Shown in pieces: positions 1-7,220 of a stretch of 40,395 nt of DNA. Location of the stretch: the NCBI GenBank assembly GCA_946187345.1, contig CAMHQD010000021.1, forward strand, positions 1-40,395, read 5' to 3'. This DNA comes from an uncultured Porphyromonadaceae bacterium (GTDB taxonomy: Bacteria > Bacteroidota > Bacteroidia > Bacteroidales > Muribaculaceae). Both the position numbers and the translations under genes were made by a program. Numbering within the stretch: the first letter of the stretch is position 1; each line of letters begins with the position of its first letter. The notes below the pieces were generated by a model that saw only the letters and a program-made list of their open reading frames with translations, ran no database searches and was not told the DNA's origin.

Positions 1-705
1 ATTACGCATAATCCTGCAGTCTTAATCCTTTTTGGTTTAGAGAGGGGTATAGTAGTCTAGTCACATCATTATCATACCATTCTCCAAAAGTCTTAATCCT
101 TTTTGGTTTAGAGAGGGGTATAGTAGCTTCTATTGCTAAATTATCTAATCATCCTTTCAGGTCTTAATCCTTTTTGGTTTAGAGAGGGGTATAGTAGAGC
201 CTAGAAAAATTATGATCGCTGGAATACAAAAGTCTTAATCCTTTTTGGTTTAGAGAGGGGTATAGTAGACCTACAGCAGTAGTAATAGGTGCGGCCACTG
301 CAGGTCTTAATCCTTTTTGGTTTAGAGAGGGGTATAGTAGATGGCATCCTATAAAGGTCATCTTTCCTGAGCTACTGTCTTAATCCTTTTTGGTTTAGAG
401 AGGGGTATAGTAGTCAAAACCTTGCGGTGTATAGGTAACCGCATACAGCTATGTCTTAATCCTTTTTGGTTTAGAGAGGGGTATAGTAGATGCTATACAA
501 GTCAGCTATGGTCATTGATACTAAGTCTTAATCCTTTTTGGTTTAGAGAGGGGTATAGTAGGGGGAGGTCAAGGTGCCTCTCCACATTGAGTCAATGTCT
601 TAATCCTTTTTGGTTTAGAGAGGGGTATAGTAGATGCCGCACTCAGCATCTCTGTCCCTGACAGAGATGTCTTAATCCTTTTTGGTTTAGAGAGGGGTAT
701 AGTAG
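1..705 (-). CRISPR. CRISPR array, 10 identical 37-bp repeats, 9 full spacers, continues off left edge
   Basis: Direct repeats of 37 bp occupy 19-55, 90-126, 161-197, 232-268, 304-340, 377-413, 453-489, 525-561, 597-633 and 669-705. On the plus strand each begins GTCTTAATCC and ends GGTATAGTAG, and I see no mismatch among the copies. Spacers are 34, 34, 34, 35, 36, 39, 35, 35 and 35 bp. Bases 1-18 are the end of a further spacer, so the array is cut by the window. I orient the array on the minus strand because the repeat then ends in ATTAAGAC, close to the usual ATTGAAAC-type 5' handle of crRNAs, and because an AT-rich leader with a promoter-like motif lies to the right. On that reading the spacer at 634-668 is the newest. 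Presence is certain; orientation is inferred. Confidence 0.97.
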
Positions 706-731
706 AGTAAAAATGTTTAAAGGGTTGGGGT

Positions 732-755
732 ACAATACGTCAATGATCGTATTGT
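732..755. repeat. Perfect inverted repeat inside the leader
   Basis: Arms ACAATACG and CGTATTGT are separated by TCAATGAT and centred about 39 bp from the leader-repeat junction. In some CRISPR systems leader palindromes or anchor motifs guide Cas1-Cas2 integration; that this one does so is a guess from its place. Confidence 0.6.
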
Positions 756-806
756 GGGGAGTTTTTAACACTTGAGAGCGTAAAAATCGACCCTTTTTTG
801 GTGGCG

Positions 807-814
807 CAAAATTA
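807..814 (-). promoter_or_regulatory. Bacteroidota-type -7 element facing the CRISPR array
   Basis: Read on the minus strand this is TAATTTTG, matching the Bacteroidota -7 consensus TAnnTTTG. A start about seven bases downstream would send transcription through the leader into the array. The -33 element is poor (TTTTAA-like rather than TTTG), so support comes mainly from the -7 box and the location. Confidence 0.45.
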
Positions 815-979
815 CAAAAAATCTATCGTATTTAAAAGTTAATAAAAATAAATTTTCTGCTATTAGGAATAATGGGAAATGTTAATTAATGATAATTGTT
901 TTTTTTATGTGGCACAAAACGGGGCGTTTTGGCACAAAAGTTGCTATGACAATGATACCAACCATTTGAGAACCAGACT

Positions 980-1963
980 ATGGAAATCGTCCTGAATACA
1001 TTCGGCACAGCACTGTCCTGCGAGAACGACGGACTGGTGGTGAAAACAGACAGAGGCAAGAAGCGGCTGCCGCAGTATGGCGTGTCGTCAATCTTGATTG
1101 GCCCCGGCGTATCGGTAACGAGCAACGCGGTGTTGCACGCCATCGAGCGCGAGATTGAGTTGCACTTTGTCACGCGCGGCGGCGACATGAAGGGGCTGGT
1201 ATGGAGCCACAAGTATGGCTCGATTTCCACAATCCGCAAGGGTCAGTTGGCTTTTGTGCAGAGCGTTGACGCGGTGGAATGGATTGTGGGCGTGATTACG
1301 CGTAAACTCGAGAACCAGCAGGCGTTGCTGCTGATGCTCGACCCGGTGGATGACCGCGGCCGCCGCATGTTGGAGTCATCAATTAAGCGCATTGGAGGTT
1401 ACTTGGAGAAACTAAAGAGTGTGTTCGGCGCCACGGTGCGTGATGTGGCGAGTGAGTTGCGCGGCATTGAGGGCAACGCGGCGCGTCATTACTTCACGGC
1501 GCTGAGCGCGTCGTTGCCGGTGCGCTATCGGTTTGACGAGCGCAGCCAGCACCCGGCGCATGATCCGGCCAATGCGTTGCTTAACTATGGCTACGGCATC
1601 CTCTACGGCAAGGTAGAGGCGGCGTTGATCAAGGCCGGCATCGACCCCTACGTGGGCGTGCTGCACCGCGACGAGTATAACCGGCCGGTGCTGGCCTACG
1701 ATGTGATTGAGCAATATCGGGTGTGGGTGGACTATGTGGTGGTGCAGTTGCTGATGCAGAGTGCGGTGGACGACTGCTACTATAGCGTGGACGAGGCCGG
1801 CGCGTGCTGGTTGGAGCCGCTAGGTCGCCGCGTGATGATTCAGAGCCTGAACGACTATATGGACGAGGTGGTGACGCAGTGCGACGGCGAGCGACGCAAC
1901 CGCGTTAACCATATCCAACAGGAGGCCTACGAACTGGCTCGCCGCCTGCTCGCCGCCAAGTGA
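980..1963 (+). CDS. cas1: CRISPR-associated integrase Cas1
   Basis: This is a 327-residue Cas1, the metal-dependent DNA integrase that with Cas2 inserts new spacers at the leader end of the array. The N-terminal beta domain covers about residues 1-85 and the helical catalytic domain the rest. The metal ligands are visible: E164 in LRGIEG, H229 in GVLHRDEYNRPV, then D241 and E244 in LAYDVIEQYR. Length is normal for a stand-alone Cas1, and no reverse transcriptase is fused to it. The ATG at 980 gives the expected N-terminus (MEIVLNTFGTAL). It is transcribed away from the array and followed by a 229-bp spacer with two hairpin repeats before the primase-like gene. Identification is firm. Confidence 0.96.
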   Translation: MEIVLNTFGTALSCENDGLVVKTDRGKKRLPQYGVSSILIGPGVSVTSNAVLHAIEREIELHFVTRGGDMKGLVWSHKYGSISTIRKGQLAFVQSVDAVEWIVGVITRKLENQQALLLMLDPVDDRGRRMLESSIKRIGGYLEKLKSVFGATVRDVASELRGIEGNAARHYFTALSASLPVRYRFDERSQHPAHDPANALLNYGYGILYGKVEAALIKAGIDPYVGVLHRDEYNRPVLAYDVIEQYRVWVDYVVVQLLMQSAVDDCYYSVDEAGACWLEPLGRRVMIQSLNDYMDEVVTQCDGERRNRVNHIQQEAYELARRLLAAK

Positions 1964-2002
1964 AGTTTAACGACAATATCCTTTAATTATTAATTAATTT
2001 CA

Positions 2003-2080
2003 GGCCACGCTGACGCGTGGGAAATCTTTCAAAATCTTTCAAAGAAATTTTACAGATAGCTACGCTGTCGCGTGGGAAAT
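2003..2080 (+). repeat. Two hairpin-forming direct repeats between cas1 and the primase-like gene
   Basis: A unit reading roughly (C/T)ACGCTG(A/T)CGCGTGGGAAAT occurs twice. The first forms CCACGC-TGAC-GCGTGG (2005-2020). The second forms CTACGC-TGTC-GCGTGG (2060-2075) with one G-T wobble. Both are followed by GGAAAT and a nearby AATCTTTCAA. Further on, AAATTTGTTGACT occurs at about 2114 and again at about 2163. No gene is seen in 1964-2192. The hairpins could be RNA processing or attenuation signals, or a small repeat family. Confidence 0.6.
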
Positions 2081-2192
2081 ATAACAAAAATCTTTCAATT
2101 CGTTTAATTTGTTAAATTTGTTGACTTTAATTGTCGCGGGCGGCCAGGCCCTACAAATAACGAAATTTGTTGACTATTAATACTATACTGTT

Positions 2193-3224
2193 ATGTTACA
2201 CATTGGACGAGACATCACGAGTGCCGGCGACCGGTTGGAACCGATTGCCGAGCAGAAATTGGTGGAGCGGTTGCGCGCTCCAGAGGCGTCACTCGAGGCC
2301 GAGGTGACCCAGTTGCGGACTGTGAAACTGTTGGACGCGAAACGCTACGGCACGTTAAAGCGTCGGTTGCCCTATGTGGTGTGTGGCACGTTCACGCCGC
2401 CGTACCGCCGCACGGAAAATTTCGCTTACGTTGAGAGTTTCTTTATCGACATTGACGGTCTGCTTGTGGTCGGCGTAGATATGGCCGAGTTGCGGCGTCG
2501 TCTTGTGGCCGATGATCGCGTGGCGATGCTGTTCACGTCGCCGGGCGGCGATGGCTTGAAGGTGCTCATGCGGCTGAAGGAACGCTGCTATGACGCGGGG
2601 GAATACTCGGCGTTTTACAAACGTTTTGTGAGCAAATGGGCAGCGGAGCACGGGATTGCCAATGTGGTGGACAGTTGCACCAACGATGTGACACGGGCGT
2701 GCTTCTTGAGTGTGGACCGCGAGGCGTTTTTCAACGAGGCGGCGGTTGCTATCGACTGGCGCGCGGTGCTTGCCGACGGCACCCTGCCGGCGGTGGCTGA
2801 CGACGACGCGGAGGCTGGCGACGCGGCGGATGAACTGCTGCCGGTGGCGGCTGTGGAGCCGGCGACCGGTGGAGAACCCACCGACGAGGTGATGGCTCGC
2901 GTGCTGCGGCAACTTGAGTTGGGACGCAAGCGCGCGGCGGCGGAGCCGTTGCCGGCACCCTACGTGCCAGAGCGCCTGAACGAGATCATGGAGCAACTGA
3001 TACCGATGATAGCGCAGACCGGACTGGTGGTGGACTCGGTGACGGACATCAACTACGGCAAGAAATTGCGGGCCAGCAGTGGGTTGCATCAGGCTGAGTT
3101 GAATGTGTTTTGCGGCAAACGGGGCTTCTCGGTGGTGGCGTCGCCACGGCGCGGTACAAGTCCCAAACTCAACGAGATGCTTTGTGAACTCGTCAGCCAG
3201 TGTATCACCAGCCTTGCCGGTTGA
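2193..3224 (+). CDS. CRISPR-associated primase-polymerase-like protein (VirE_N / BT4734-like domain)
   Basis: This 343-residue protein carries an archaeo-eukaryotic-primase-like domain of the VirE_N/BT4734 type in its first ~195 residues. Visible motifs are the metal-binding pair D86 and D88 in FFIDIDG, the nucleotide-binding loop TSPGGDGLK (115-123) and a third cluster VVDSCTNDVTRACFL with D160 and R168. A low-complexity Ala/Glu/Asp-rich linker (about 198-235) leads to a C-terminal domain with INYGKKLRASSG and NVFCGKRGFSVV (about 287-315) that I do not recognise. Lying between cas1 and cas2 on the same strand, it recalls the CRISPR-associated primase-polymerases described beside adaptation genes. 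Such an enzyme could copy or fill in prespacer DNA; that role is inference. VirE_N domains also occur in mobile-element replication proteins, but no helicase domain follows here. Confidence 0.75.
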   Translation: MLHIGRDITSAGDRLEPIAEQKLVERLRAPEASLEAEVTQLRTVKLLDAKRYGTLKRRLPYVVCGTFTPPYRRTENFAYVESFFIDIDGLLVVGVDMAELRRRLVADDRVAMLFTSPGGDGLKVLMRLKERCYDAGEYSAFYKRFVSKWAAEHGIANVVDSCTNDVTRACFLSVDREAFFNEAAVAIDWRAVLADGTLPAVADDDAEAGDAADELLPVAAVEPATGGEPTDEVMARVLRQLELGRKRAAAEPLPAPYVPERLNEIMEQLIPMIAQTGLVVDSVTDINYGKKLRASSGLHQAELNVFCGKRGFSVVASPRRGTSPKLNEMLCELVSQCITSLAG

Positions 3225-3270
3225 CTTGTTTATTCTCGTAAATATCCTCCCGTGAAATTTCGTGAAATTT

Positions 3271-3312
3271 CGAGAATTCTCGAGAGAGAAATATCGAGTT
3301 ACGGAATTAAGG
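3271..3312 (+). repeat. 42-bp direct repeat, copy 1
   Basis: It starts CGAGAATTCTCGAGAGAG and ends GGAATTAAGG, and recurs at 3548-3589 with a single change (A to G in the GTTACGG segment). It contains the palindrome CGAGAATTCTCG. The second copy ends 17 bp before the cas2 ATG. Confidence 0.85.
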
Positions 3313-3547
3313 CATTCACGATAATTCACGGAAATTCACGGGAGATAATTAGATCTTCTTAATTGTATTTTACCTAGAATCCGCAACCTTGAAAATTCTC
3401 ACGAAAATTTCCGAAAATTATCGAAAATAAATTTCTCGTAAATTCCCGTAAATTGTCGTAAATATTTTATTCACAGAATATTATCTCCCAAAAAATTACG
3501 TAGATTTACGAAAATTTACGAGATACAATATTTTTTCTGAAATTTTC

Positions 3548-3589
3548 CGAGAATTCTCGAGAGAGAAATATCGAGTTGCGGAATTAAGG
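3548..3589 (+). repeat. 42-bp direct repeat, copy 2
   Basis: This is the second copy of the 3271-3312 repeat, 277 bp downstream, carrying GTTGCGG where copy 1 has GTTACGG. It lies directly upstream of the cas2 start, so it may hold an expression signal for cas2. Confidence 0.85.
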
Positions 3590-3606
3590 TTTAATTGTTT
3601 TTCAAA

Positions 3607-4116
3607 ATGGGTGGCAAGAAGAAGAAGGGCGGTGCCGAGAATGATGCCGTGGGGCACCTGCGGCGCATGGCGCTCAAACGGCGGGCCGGTATGGAGGGCA
3701 GCCGTCGCGCGGGCGAGAACCGCGTGGCGGCGTTGCAGGCCGACGGATTGCCGAGCCTCGCTGAGCGAGTGAGCCTAATAACGAGTATTGTCAACGTTAA
3801 CAATCACAATCCGAGCAATATGATTTACTTTGTGATGTACGACATTGAGAGCAACAAGGTGCGTCGCGCGGTGGTGAAATACCTTGAGAAAAAGGGTTGC
3901 CACCGCATTCAGAAGTCAATCTTTATGGCCGGCACTCCCGCCGAGGTGTGTGACACGATACGCAAAGACCTGGCGGAGGTGCAGCAGATGTATGACAACC
4001 ACGACAGCATCATGATTGTGCCGGTGAGTATGGATCACGTGAGGGCGATGTCGATAATAGGGTTGAACGTTGACGTGGAGATGATTGTGCAGTCGCGTGG
4101 CACGATGTTCTTCTGA
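3607..4116 (+). CDS. cas2: Cas2 with a ~71-residue basic N-terminal extension
   Basis: The last 98 residues are a typical Cas2, the dimeric partner of Cas1. The core opens MIYFVMYDIESNKVRR with the conserved Asp at residue 79 and continues through KKGCHRIQKSIFMAG and DSIMIVPVS. Before it, in frame and with the same GC-rich codon use, lie about 60 residues that start MGGKKKKGG and include MALKRRAGMEGSRRAGE. They end in an asparagine-rich linker (VNVNNHNPSN). I chose ATG 3607 because the extension reads as coding; ATG 3820 would give a plain 98-residue Cas2. The extension is strongly basic and could bind DNA or another adaptation protein. It follows the primase-like gene by a 382-bp repeat-rich gap. 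Confidence 0.9.
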   Translation: MGGKKKKGGAENDAVGHLRRMALKRRAGMEGSRRAGENRVAALQADGLPSLAERVSLITSIVNVNNHNPSNMIYFVMYDIESNKVRRAVVKYLEKKGCHRIQKSIFMAGTPAEVCDTIRKDLAEVQQMYDNHDSIMIVPVSMDHVRAMSIIGLNVDVEMIVQSRGTMFF

Positions 4117-4124
4117 AACTCATA

Positions 4125-4257
4125 TCTCCCGTGAAAGTTCGTGAATTCCCGTAAAATATATTGTTTCACGAAAAATGTTTTGTATTGCAAGACGGAGTCT
4201 TGTACACATCATCGTCAAGATTGTTATTCACGATAATTGACGATAATTCACGGGAGA
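4125..4257. repeat. Palindromic element between cas2 and cas6
   Basis: Outer arms TCTCCCGTGAA (4125-4135) and TTCACGGGAGA (4247-4257) are perfect complements. Inside them GTTCGTGAATTCCCG and CACGATAATTGACGATAATTC continue the same style of partial pairing. It belongs to the same family as the block at 3225-3606, so the primase-like gene, cas2 and cas6 are separated by related elements. Confidence 0.65.
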
Positions 4258-4311
4258 CAAGGAATTCATGAAAAAATCGTGATAATTGGTGTTTAATTAA
4301 AAAAAAATGTT

Positions 4312-4319
4312 TAACTTTG
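4312..4319 (+). promoter_or_regulatory. Promoter -7 element for cas6 and perhaps the effector genes
   Basis: TAACTTTG fits the Bacteroidota TAnnTTTG -7 box and lies 44 bp upstream of the cas6 ATG, just after an A-rich run. A weak TTG lies 23 bp further upstream. Cas6 and Cas10 are separated by 136 bp, so a second start before cas10 remains possible. Confidence 0.55.
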
Positions 4320-4362
4320 TGGTTGAGAACGCTGACCACCATAGAAAACGGCGATAAAATAG

Positions 4363-5037
4363 ATGAAACTCAACGTATTGACCATACGGTTCCAGAACCA
4401 ACTTGCTCCCCACGAGGTGCCGCTGTTTCGCGGCGCGGTGATTGCCGCGCTCGAGCACAAGTTGCCTCTTTTCCACAATCACGAGGGCGACGGCTTCCGA
4501 TACCGCTACCCGTTAATCCAATATAAGGCGTTGGGTGGCCGTGCGGCTATTGTGTGTCTGGCAGAGGGTACCGAACAGGTGGGGGAACTCTTTGCCGGCG
4601 GAAACTTAGACGTGGTGATGGGGGTGCGCAGCGAGACGCTTGTGGTGGAAAGCGTGCGTCCGATGAGTTTCAACATGCAGTTGTGGCAGCAGACGTTTGA
4701 GTACGGCCTGAACCGCTGGGCACCGCTGAGCGTGAAGAACTACGCGCTGTGGCGGACCACCGAGAGTCTTGCTGAGCGTTACGCGATGCTGGAGCGGGTG
4801 CTCACGGGCAATATCCTCTCGATGGCCAAGGGCGTGGGTCTGCGCTTCGACGACCGCGTGGAGTGCCGCATCACGATGATGGACGGCGAGCCCTATTGGA
4901 TGCAGATGAAGGACGTGAAGGTGCTGGCGATGAACGTGCGCTTCAAGAGCAACGTGTCGCTGCCGACGGGCATCGGCCTGGGTAAGCACGCCTCCCTCAA
5001 CTGTGGCATTGTCTCGCGCGTGCGGCCGCCGCAATAA
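4363..5037 (+). CDS. cas6: crRNA-processing endoribonuclease Cas6 (Cas6b-like)
   Basis: This 224-residue protein is Cas6, which cuts the repeat in precursor RNA to leave the 8-nt handle. The C-terminus holds the family's glycine-rich loop, GIGLGKHASLNCGIVS (about 204-219). The N-terminal half (residues 1-90) with LPLFHNHEGDGFRYRYPLIQYK matches the Cas6b-type ferredoxin-like fold seen in Bacteroidota. H39 and H41 in that segment are candidate catalytic residues, but I cannot assign them. The ATG at 4363 follows a promoter-like box. It stands between the adaptation genes and the effector operon, and its likely substrate is the repeat ending ATTAAGAC on the minus strand. Confidence 0.88.
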   Translation: MKLNVLTIRFQNQLAPHEVPLFRGAVIAALEHKLPLFHNHEGDGFRYRYPLIQYKALGGRAAIVCLAEGTEQVGELFAGGNLDVVMGVRSETLVVESVRPMSFNMQLWQQTFEYGLNRWAPLSVKNYALWRTTESLAERYAMLERVLTGNILSMAKGVGLRFDDRVECRITMMDGEPYWMQMKDVKVLAMNVRFKSNVSLPTGIGLGKHASLNCGIVSRVRPPQ

Positions 5038-5173
5038 AATAAATGCGAGTTACCATAAATTTACCATAAATTTATAACATCAACAACAGAAAATCAAACA
5101 ACACATTAAACGAAATAAAGAGTCAAATTTTAATTTTAAACATTCTAACCTAACCTGTATGCTATAATTTGGT

Positions 5174-6649
5174 ATGGCGAAAAGATATTTATACGGAGCG
5201 GCGGTGCAAGGCATCCAGCAGTTCATCTTCCGGAGTTCAAAGCTGAAGGATATAGCCGGAGCGAGCGAGCTGGTTGAGCAGATTTGCACCAAAGCGTTTG
5301 ATGAATTTGCGAGGGGCGAGAGCATTATCCGCGCGGCAGGTAATATCAAATATGATTTTGCGCGCCGTGAGGACTGCGAGCGAGCCGTGCTCAACTTCCC
5401 CCGCAAAGTGATGGAAATGGCACCCGGCATAACAATCAGCCAAGCCGTTGTGGAGTATGACGACGGGACAGACTTTGGCGCCGTGGTGAACGAGTTGGAG
5501 CGCAGGCTACGCGCCCAGCGCAACCGCTCGGCCGCGCCGCAGCCCGGTCTCATGGCTGTGAAACGTGCGCCGCGAACCGGCCTTGCCGCGGTCGGCGAGA
5601 TGGATGGCGAGCTTGTTGACGAGGCGACACTGCGCAAACGCGAGATGACGCGCAGTGGCCGTCAGGTGATTGAGTTGTGCAAAAAGAGTTTTAATCTGCC
5701 GGACCTGACTTACGATGAGGTGGCTTACGAAATCGGTGACTTGACAGGTCGCAATGATTGGGTCGCCATTATCCATGCCGATGGTAATGGTTTGGGACGT
5801 GTAGTGCAGAAATTGGGTCACAATCGTGATAAATTTAAAGACTTCTCCCGTTTGCTTGACGAGGCCACTCATAATGCCGCGCACACAGCCTACGCCGCTG
5901 TTGTGGGCAAGTGGACAGCACGCGGCAAAGTCATTCCCTTGCGTCCGGTGGTGCTTGGCGGTGATGACATGACGATTATCAGCCAGGCCGGCATCGCGAT
6001 TGACTACACCAAGGCTTTTATTGCGGCGTTTGAGAAAGAGACTGAACAATTGCTCGGCGAATTGCTTTCACAGGCGCGAGTGTATGGCAACGGCAACAAG
6101 TTGACCTGTTGTGCCGGTATCGCGTTTGTGAAGTCGTCCTATCCGTTCCACTTCGGCTATCAACTTGCCGAGGCATTGTGTGACGCGGCGAAGAAAGACG
6201 CTAAGGCCAATCTCAAGCCAGACCTGTTGCCGGCCTCGTGCCTGATGTTCCACAAGGTTCAGGATAGTTTCTATGTGGACTATAGTGATGTTGTGGCTCG
6301 TGAGTTGACTCCAGCCGAGGGGCAGTCGTGGCAATTTGGCCCGTATTATTTAGAGGAGCGGGATAACCGATGGACTATTGTAGACCTGCTCCGCCAGGTG
6401 GAGGAACTTGAGGCACTCAGTGCCGACGACCGCGGCGTGAAGAATCAACTGCGTGAGTGGGTGGCACTGAAGCACACCAACCCCGGTTTGGCGCGCCAAC
6501 GTCTTGACCGCGCCAAGACCATCGCGGGAAGTGCCGCAAGGAAGATGCTCAAGATTGCAACCGATGAGTCGAAGCGCGAGAGCATCAGCTATTATGCGGC
6601 ATACGATGTGCTGAGCCTGTACTCGGTGATATATCAAGAAACCAAATAA
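5174..6649 (+). CDS. cas10: Cas10 large subunit, HD-less, with GGDD cyclase palm
   Basis: Cas10 is the signature subunit of type III complexes and makes cyclic oligoadenylates when target RNA is bound. This one is short, 491 residues. It starts straight in the first palm-like domain (YGAAVQGIQQFIF, 7-19) and lacks the N-terminal HD nuclease domain, so it should not cut single-stranded DNA by that route. The second palm has HADGNGLG (201-208) and the intact cyclase motif GGDD at 262-265. A helical C-terminal domain ends the protein. Residues 115-165 look like a charged linker. An HD-less Cas10 is typical of subtype III-D. The next gene begins 11 bp downstream. Two CARF effectors nearby are the expected receivers of its signal. 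Confidence 0.95.
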   Translation: MAKRYLYGAAVQGIQQFIFRSSKLKDIAGASELVEQICTKAFDEFARGESIIRAAGNIKYDFARREDCERAVLNFPRKVMEMAPGITISQAVVEYDDGTDFGAVVNELERRLRAQRNRSAAPQPGLMAVKRAPRTGLAAVGEMDGELVDEATLRKREMTRSGRQVIELCKKSFNLPDLTYDEVAYEIGDLTGRNDWVAIIHADGNGLGRVVQKLGHNRDKFKDFSRLLDEATHNAAHTAYAAVVGKWTARGKVIPLRPVVLGGDDMTIISQAGIAIDYTKAFIAAFEKETEQLLGELLSQARVYGNGNKLTCCAGIAFVKSSYPFHFGYQLAEALCDAAKKDAKANLKPDLLPASCLMFHKVQDSFYVDYSDVVARELTPAEGQSWQFGPYYLEERDNRWTIVDLLRQVEELEALSADDRGVKNQLREWVALKHTNPGLARQRLDRAKTIAGSAARKMLKIATDESKRESISYYAAYDVLSLYSVIYQETK

Positions 6650-6660
6650 ATCCTATAGAT

Positions 6661-7218
6661 ATGGATTGCCGATATACAATACAATTTTATAATGACTGGC
6701 ACTGCGGCTCGGGATTGGCGGCCGGCGCAGATGTAGACGCGCTTGTGGTTAAGGACCGGCGCGGCCTGCCCTTTGTTCCGGGCAAAACGGTAAAGGGCAT
6801 GGTGCGTGAAGCGATGGAGGTGCTTTGCCAACTGGGTGAGTGCTCAGAGGCTGATGTGCGACAGATGCTCGGCATTGCCAGTGGCAGGCAGGAGGATGTG
6901 ACCCATAAAGGGGTGTGTAATTTCTCCAACGCGGCCATTCCCGAGGATATCGCTAACGCGATTATTGCCGAGGGTGCTAGCCAATATCTTTACCGCAGCA
7001 TCGCCTCAACCGCCATCAACGATGAGGGCGTTGCCAAGCAACACAGTTTGCGCAGCGTGGAGGTTACTGTGCCTTGCTCCCTCACGGGTGTCATTTACAA
7101 TGTTCCTAAAGAGCATTTTGAGTTGCTCAAGCGTTCGATGGGATTAGTGAAACGGATTGGTCAGAGCCGCAATCGCGGTTTTGGCCGTTGTGACATAACA
7201 TTGATGAAAGGAGAGTGA
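6661..7218 (+). CDS. Csm3-like Cas7 backbone subunit
   Basis: This 185-residue RAMP protein is a single Cas7 of the Csm3 kind. It has the early loop GSGLAAGADVDALVVKD (16-32), the LPFVPGKTVKGMVREAM helix start (36-52) and the terminal glycine-rich loop GQSRNRGFGRCDI (168-180). Cas7 subunits line the crRNA and carry an Asp that cleaves bound RNA every six bases; D25 or D27 are candidates by position. It is shorter than stand-alone Csm3 proteins. It follows cas10 by 11 bp and overlaps or abuts csx10, so the genes are clearly in one operon. Confidence 0.88.
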   Translation: MDCRYTIQFYNDWHCGSGLAAGADVDALVVKDRRGLPFVPGKTVKGMVREAMEVLCQLGECSEADVRQMLGIASGRQEDVTHKGVCNFSNAAIPEDIANAIIAEGASQYLYRSIASTAINDEGVAKQHSLRSVEVTVPCSLTGVIYNVPKEHFELLKRSMGLVKRIGQSRNRGFGRCDITLMKGE

Positions 7219-7220
7219 CT

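Larger units (their letters stand above)
706..840 (-). promoter_or_regulatory. Probable CRISPR leader
   Basis: This AT-rich stretch lies between the last perfect repeat and cas1 and carries no convincing reading frame. It holds a perfect inverted repeat (ACAATACG at 732-739 and CGTATTGT at 748-755, 8-base loop) 27 bp from the first repeat, and a minus-strand promoter-like motif at 807-814. There is no degenerate terminal repeat at this end of the array, which also favours the leader side. The role is inferred from position. Confidence 0.6.
3225..3606. repeat. Repeat-rich palindromic spacer between the primase-like gene and cas2
   Basis: No gene is visible in these 382 bp. The sequence is built from short CGTGAAATTT / CGTAAATT units and their complements, which pair over long distances. 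CCTCCCGTGAAATT near 3246 faces AATTCACGGGAG near 3332, and TCTCGTAAATT near 3432 faces AATTTACGAGATA near 3513. Two near-identical 42-bp segments (3271-3312 and 3548-3589, one difference) bracket the block. This could be a palindromic repeat family, a structured RNA or a regulatory region for cas2. I cannot tell which. Confidence 0.65.

Noticed and set aside
179-661. Short open frames inside the CRISPR array on both strands
   Set aside because: They are made of the repeat sequence read through with spacers; the repeated LNPFWFREGYSR-type peptide is an artefact.
980-1963. Possible RT-Cas1 fusion
   Set aside because: Cas1 is of normal size and no reverse-transcriptase motif (YxDD) is found anywhere in the adaptation block.
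2355-3329. Long antisense frame (324 codons) opposite the primase-like gene
   Set aside because: It mirrors a GC-rich coding strand, has no recognisable motif and would hide a gene with clear family motifs.
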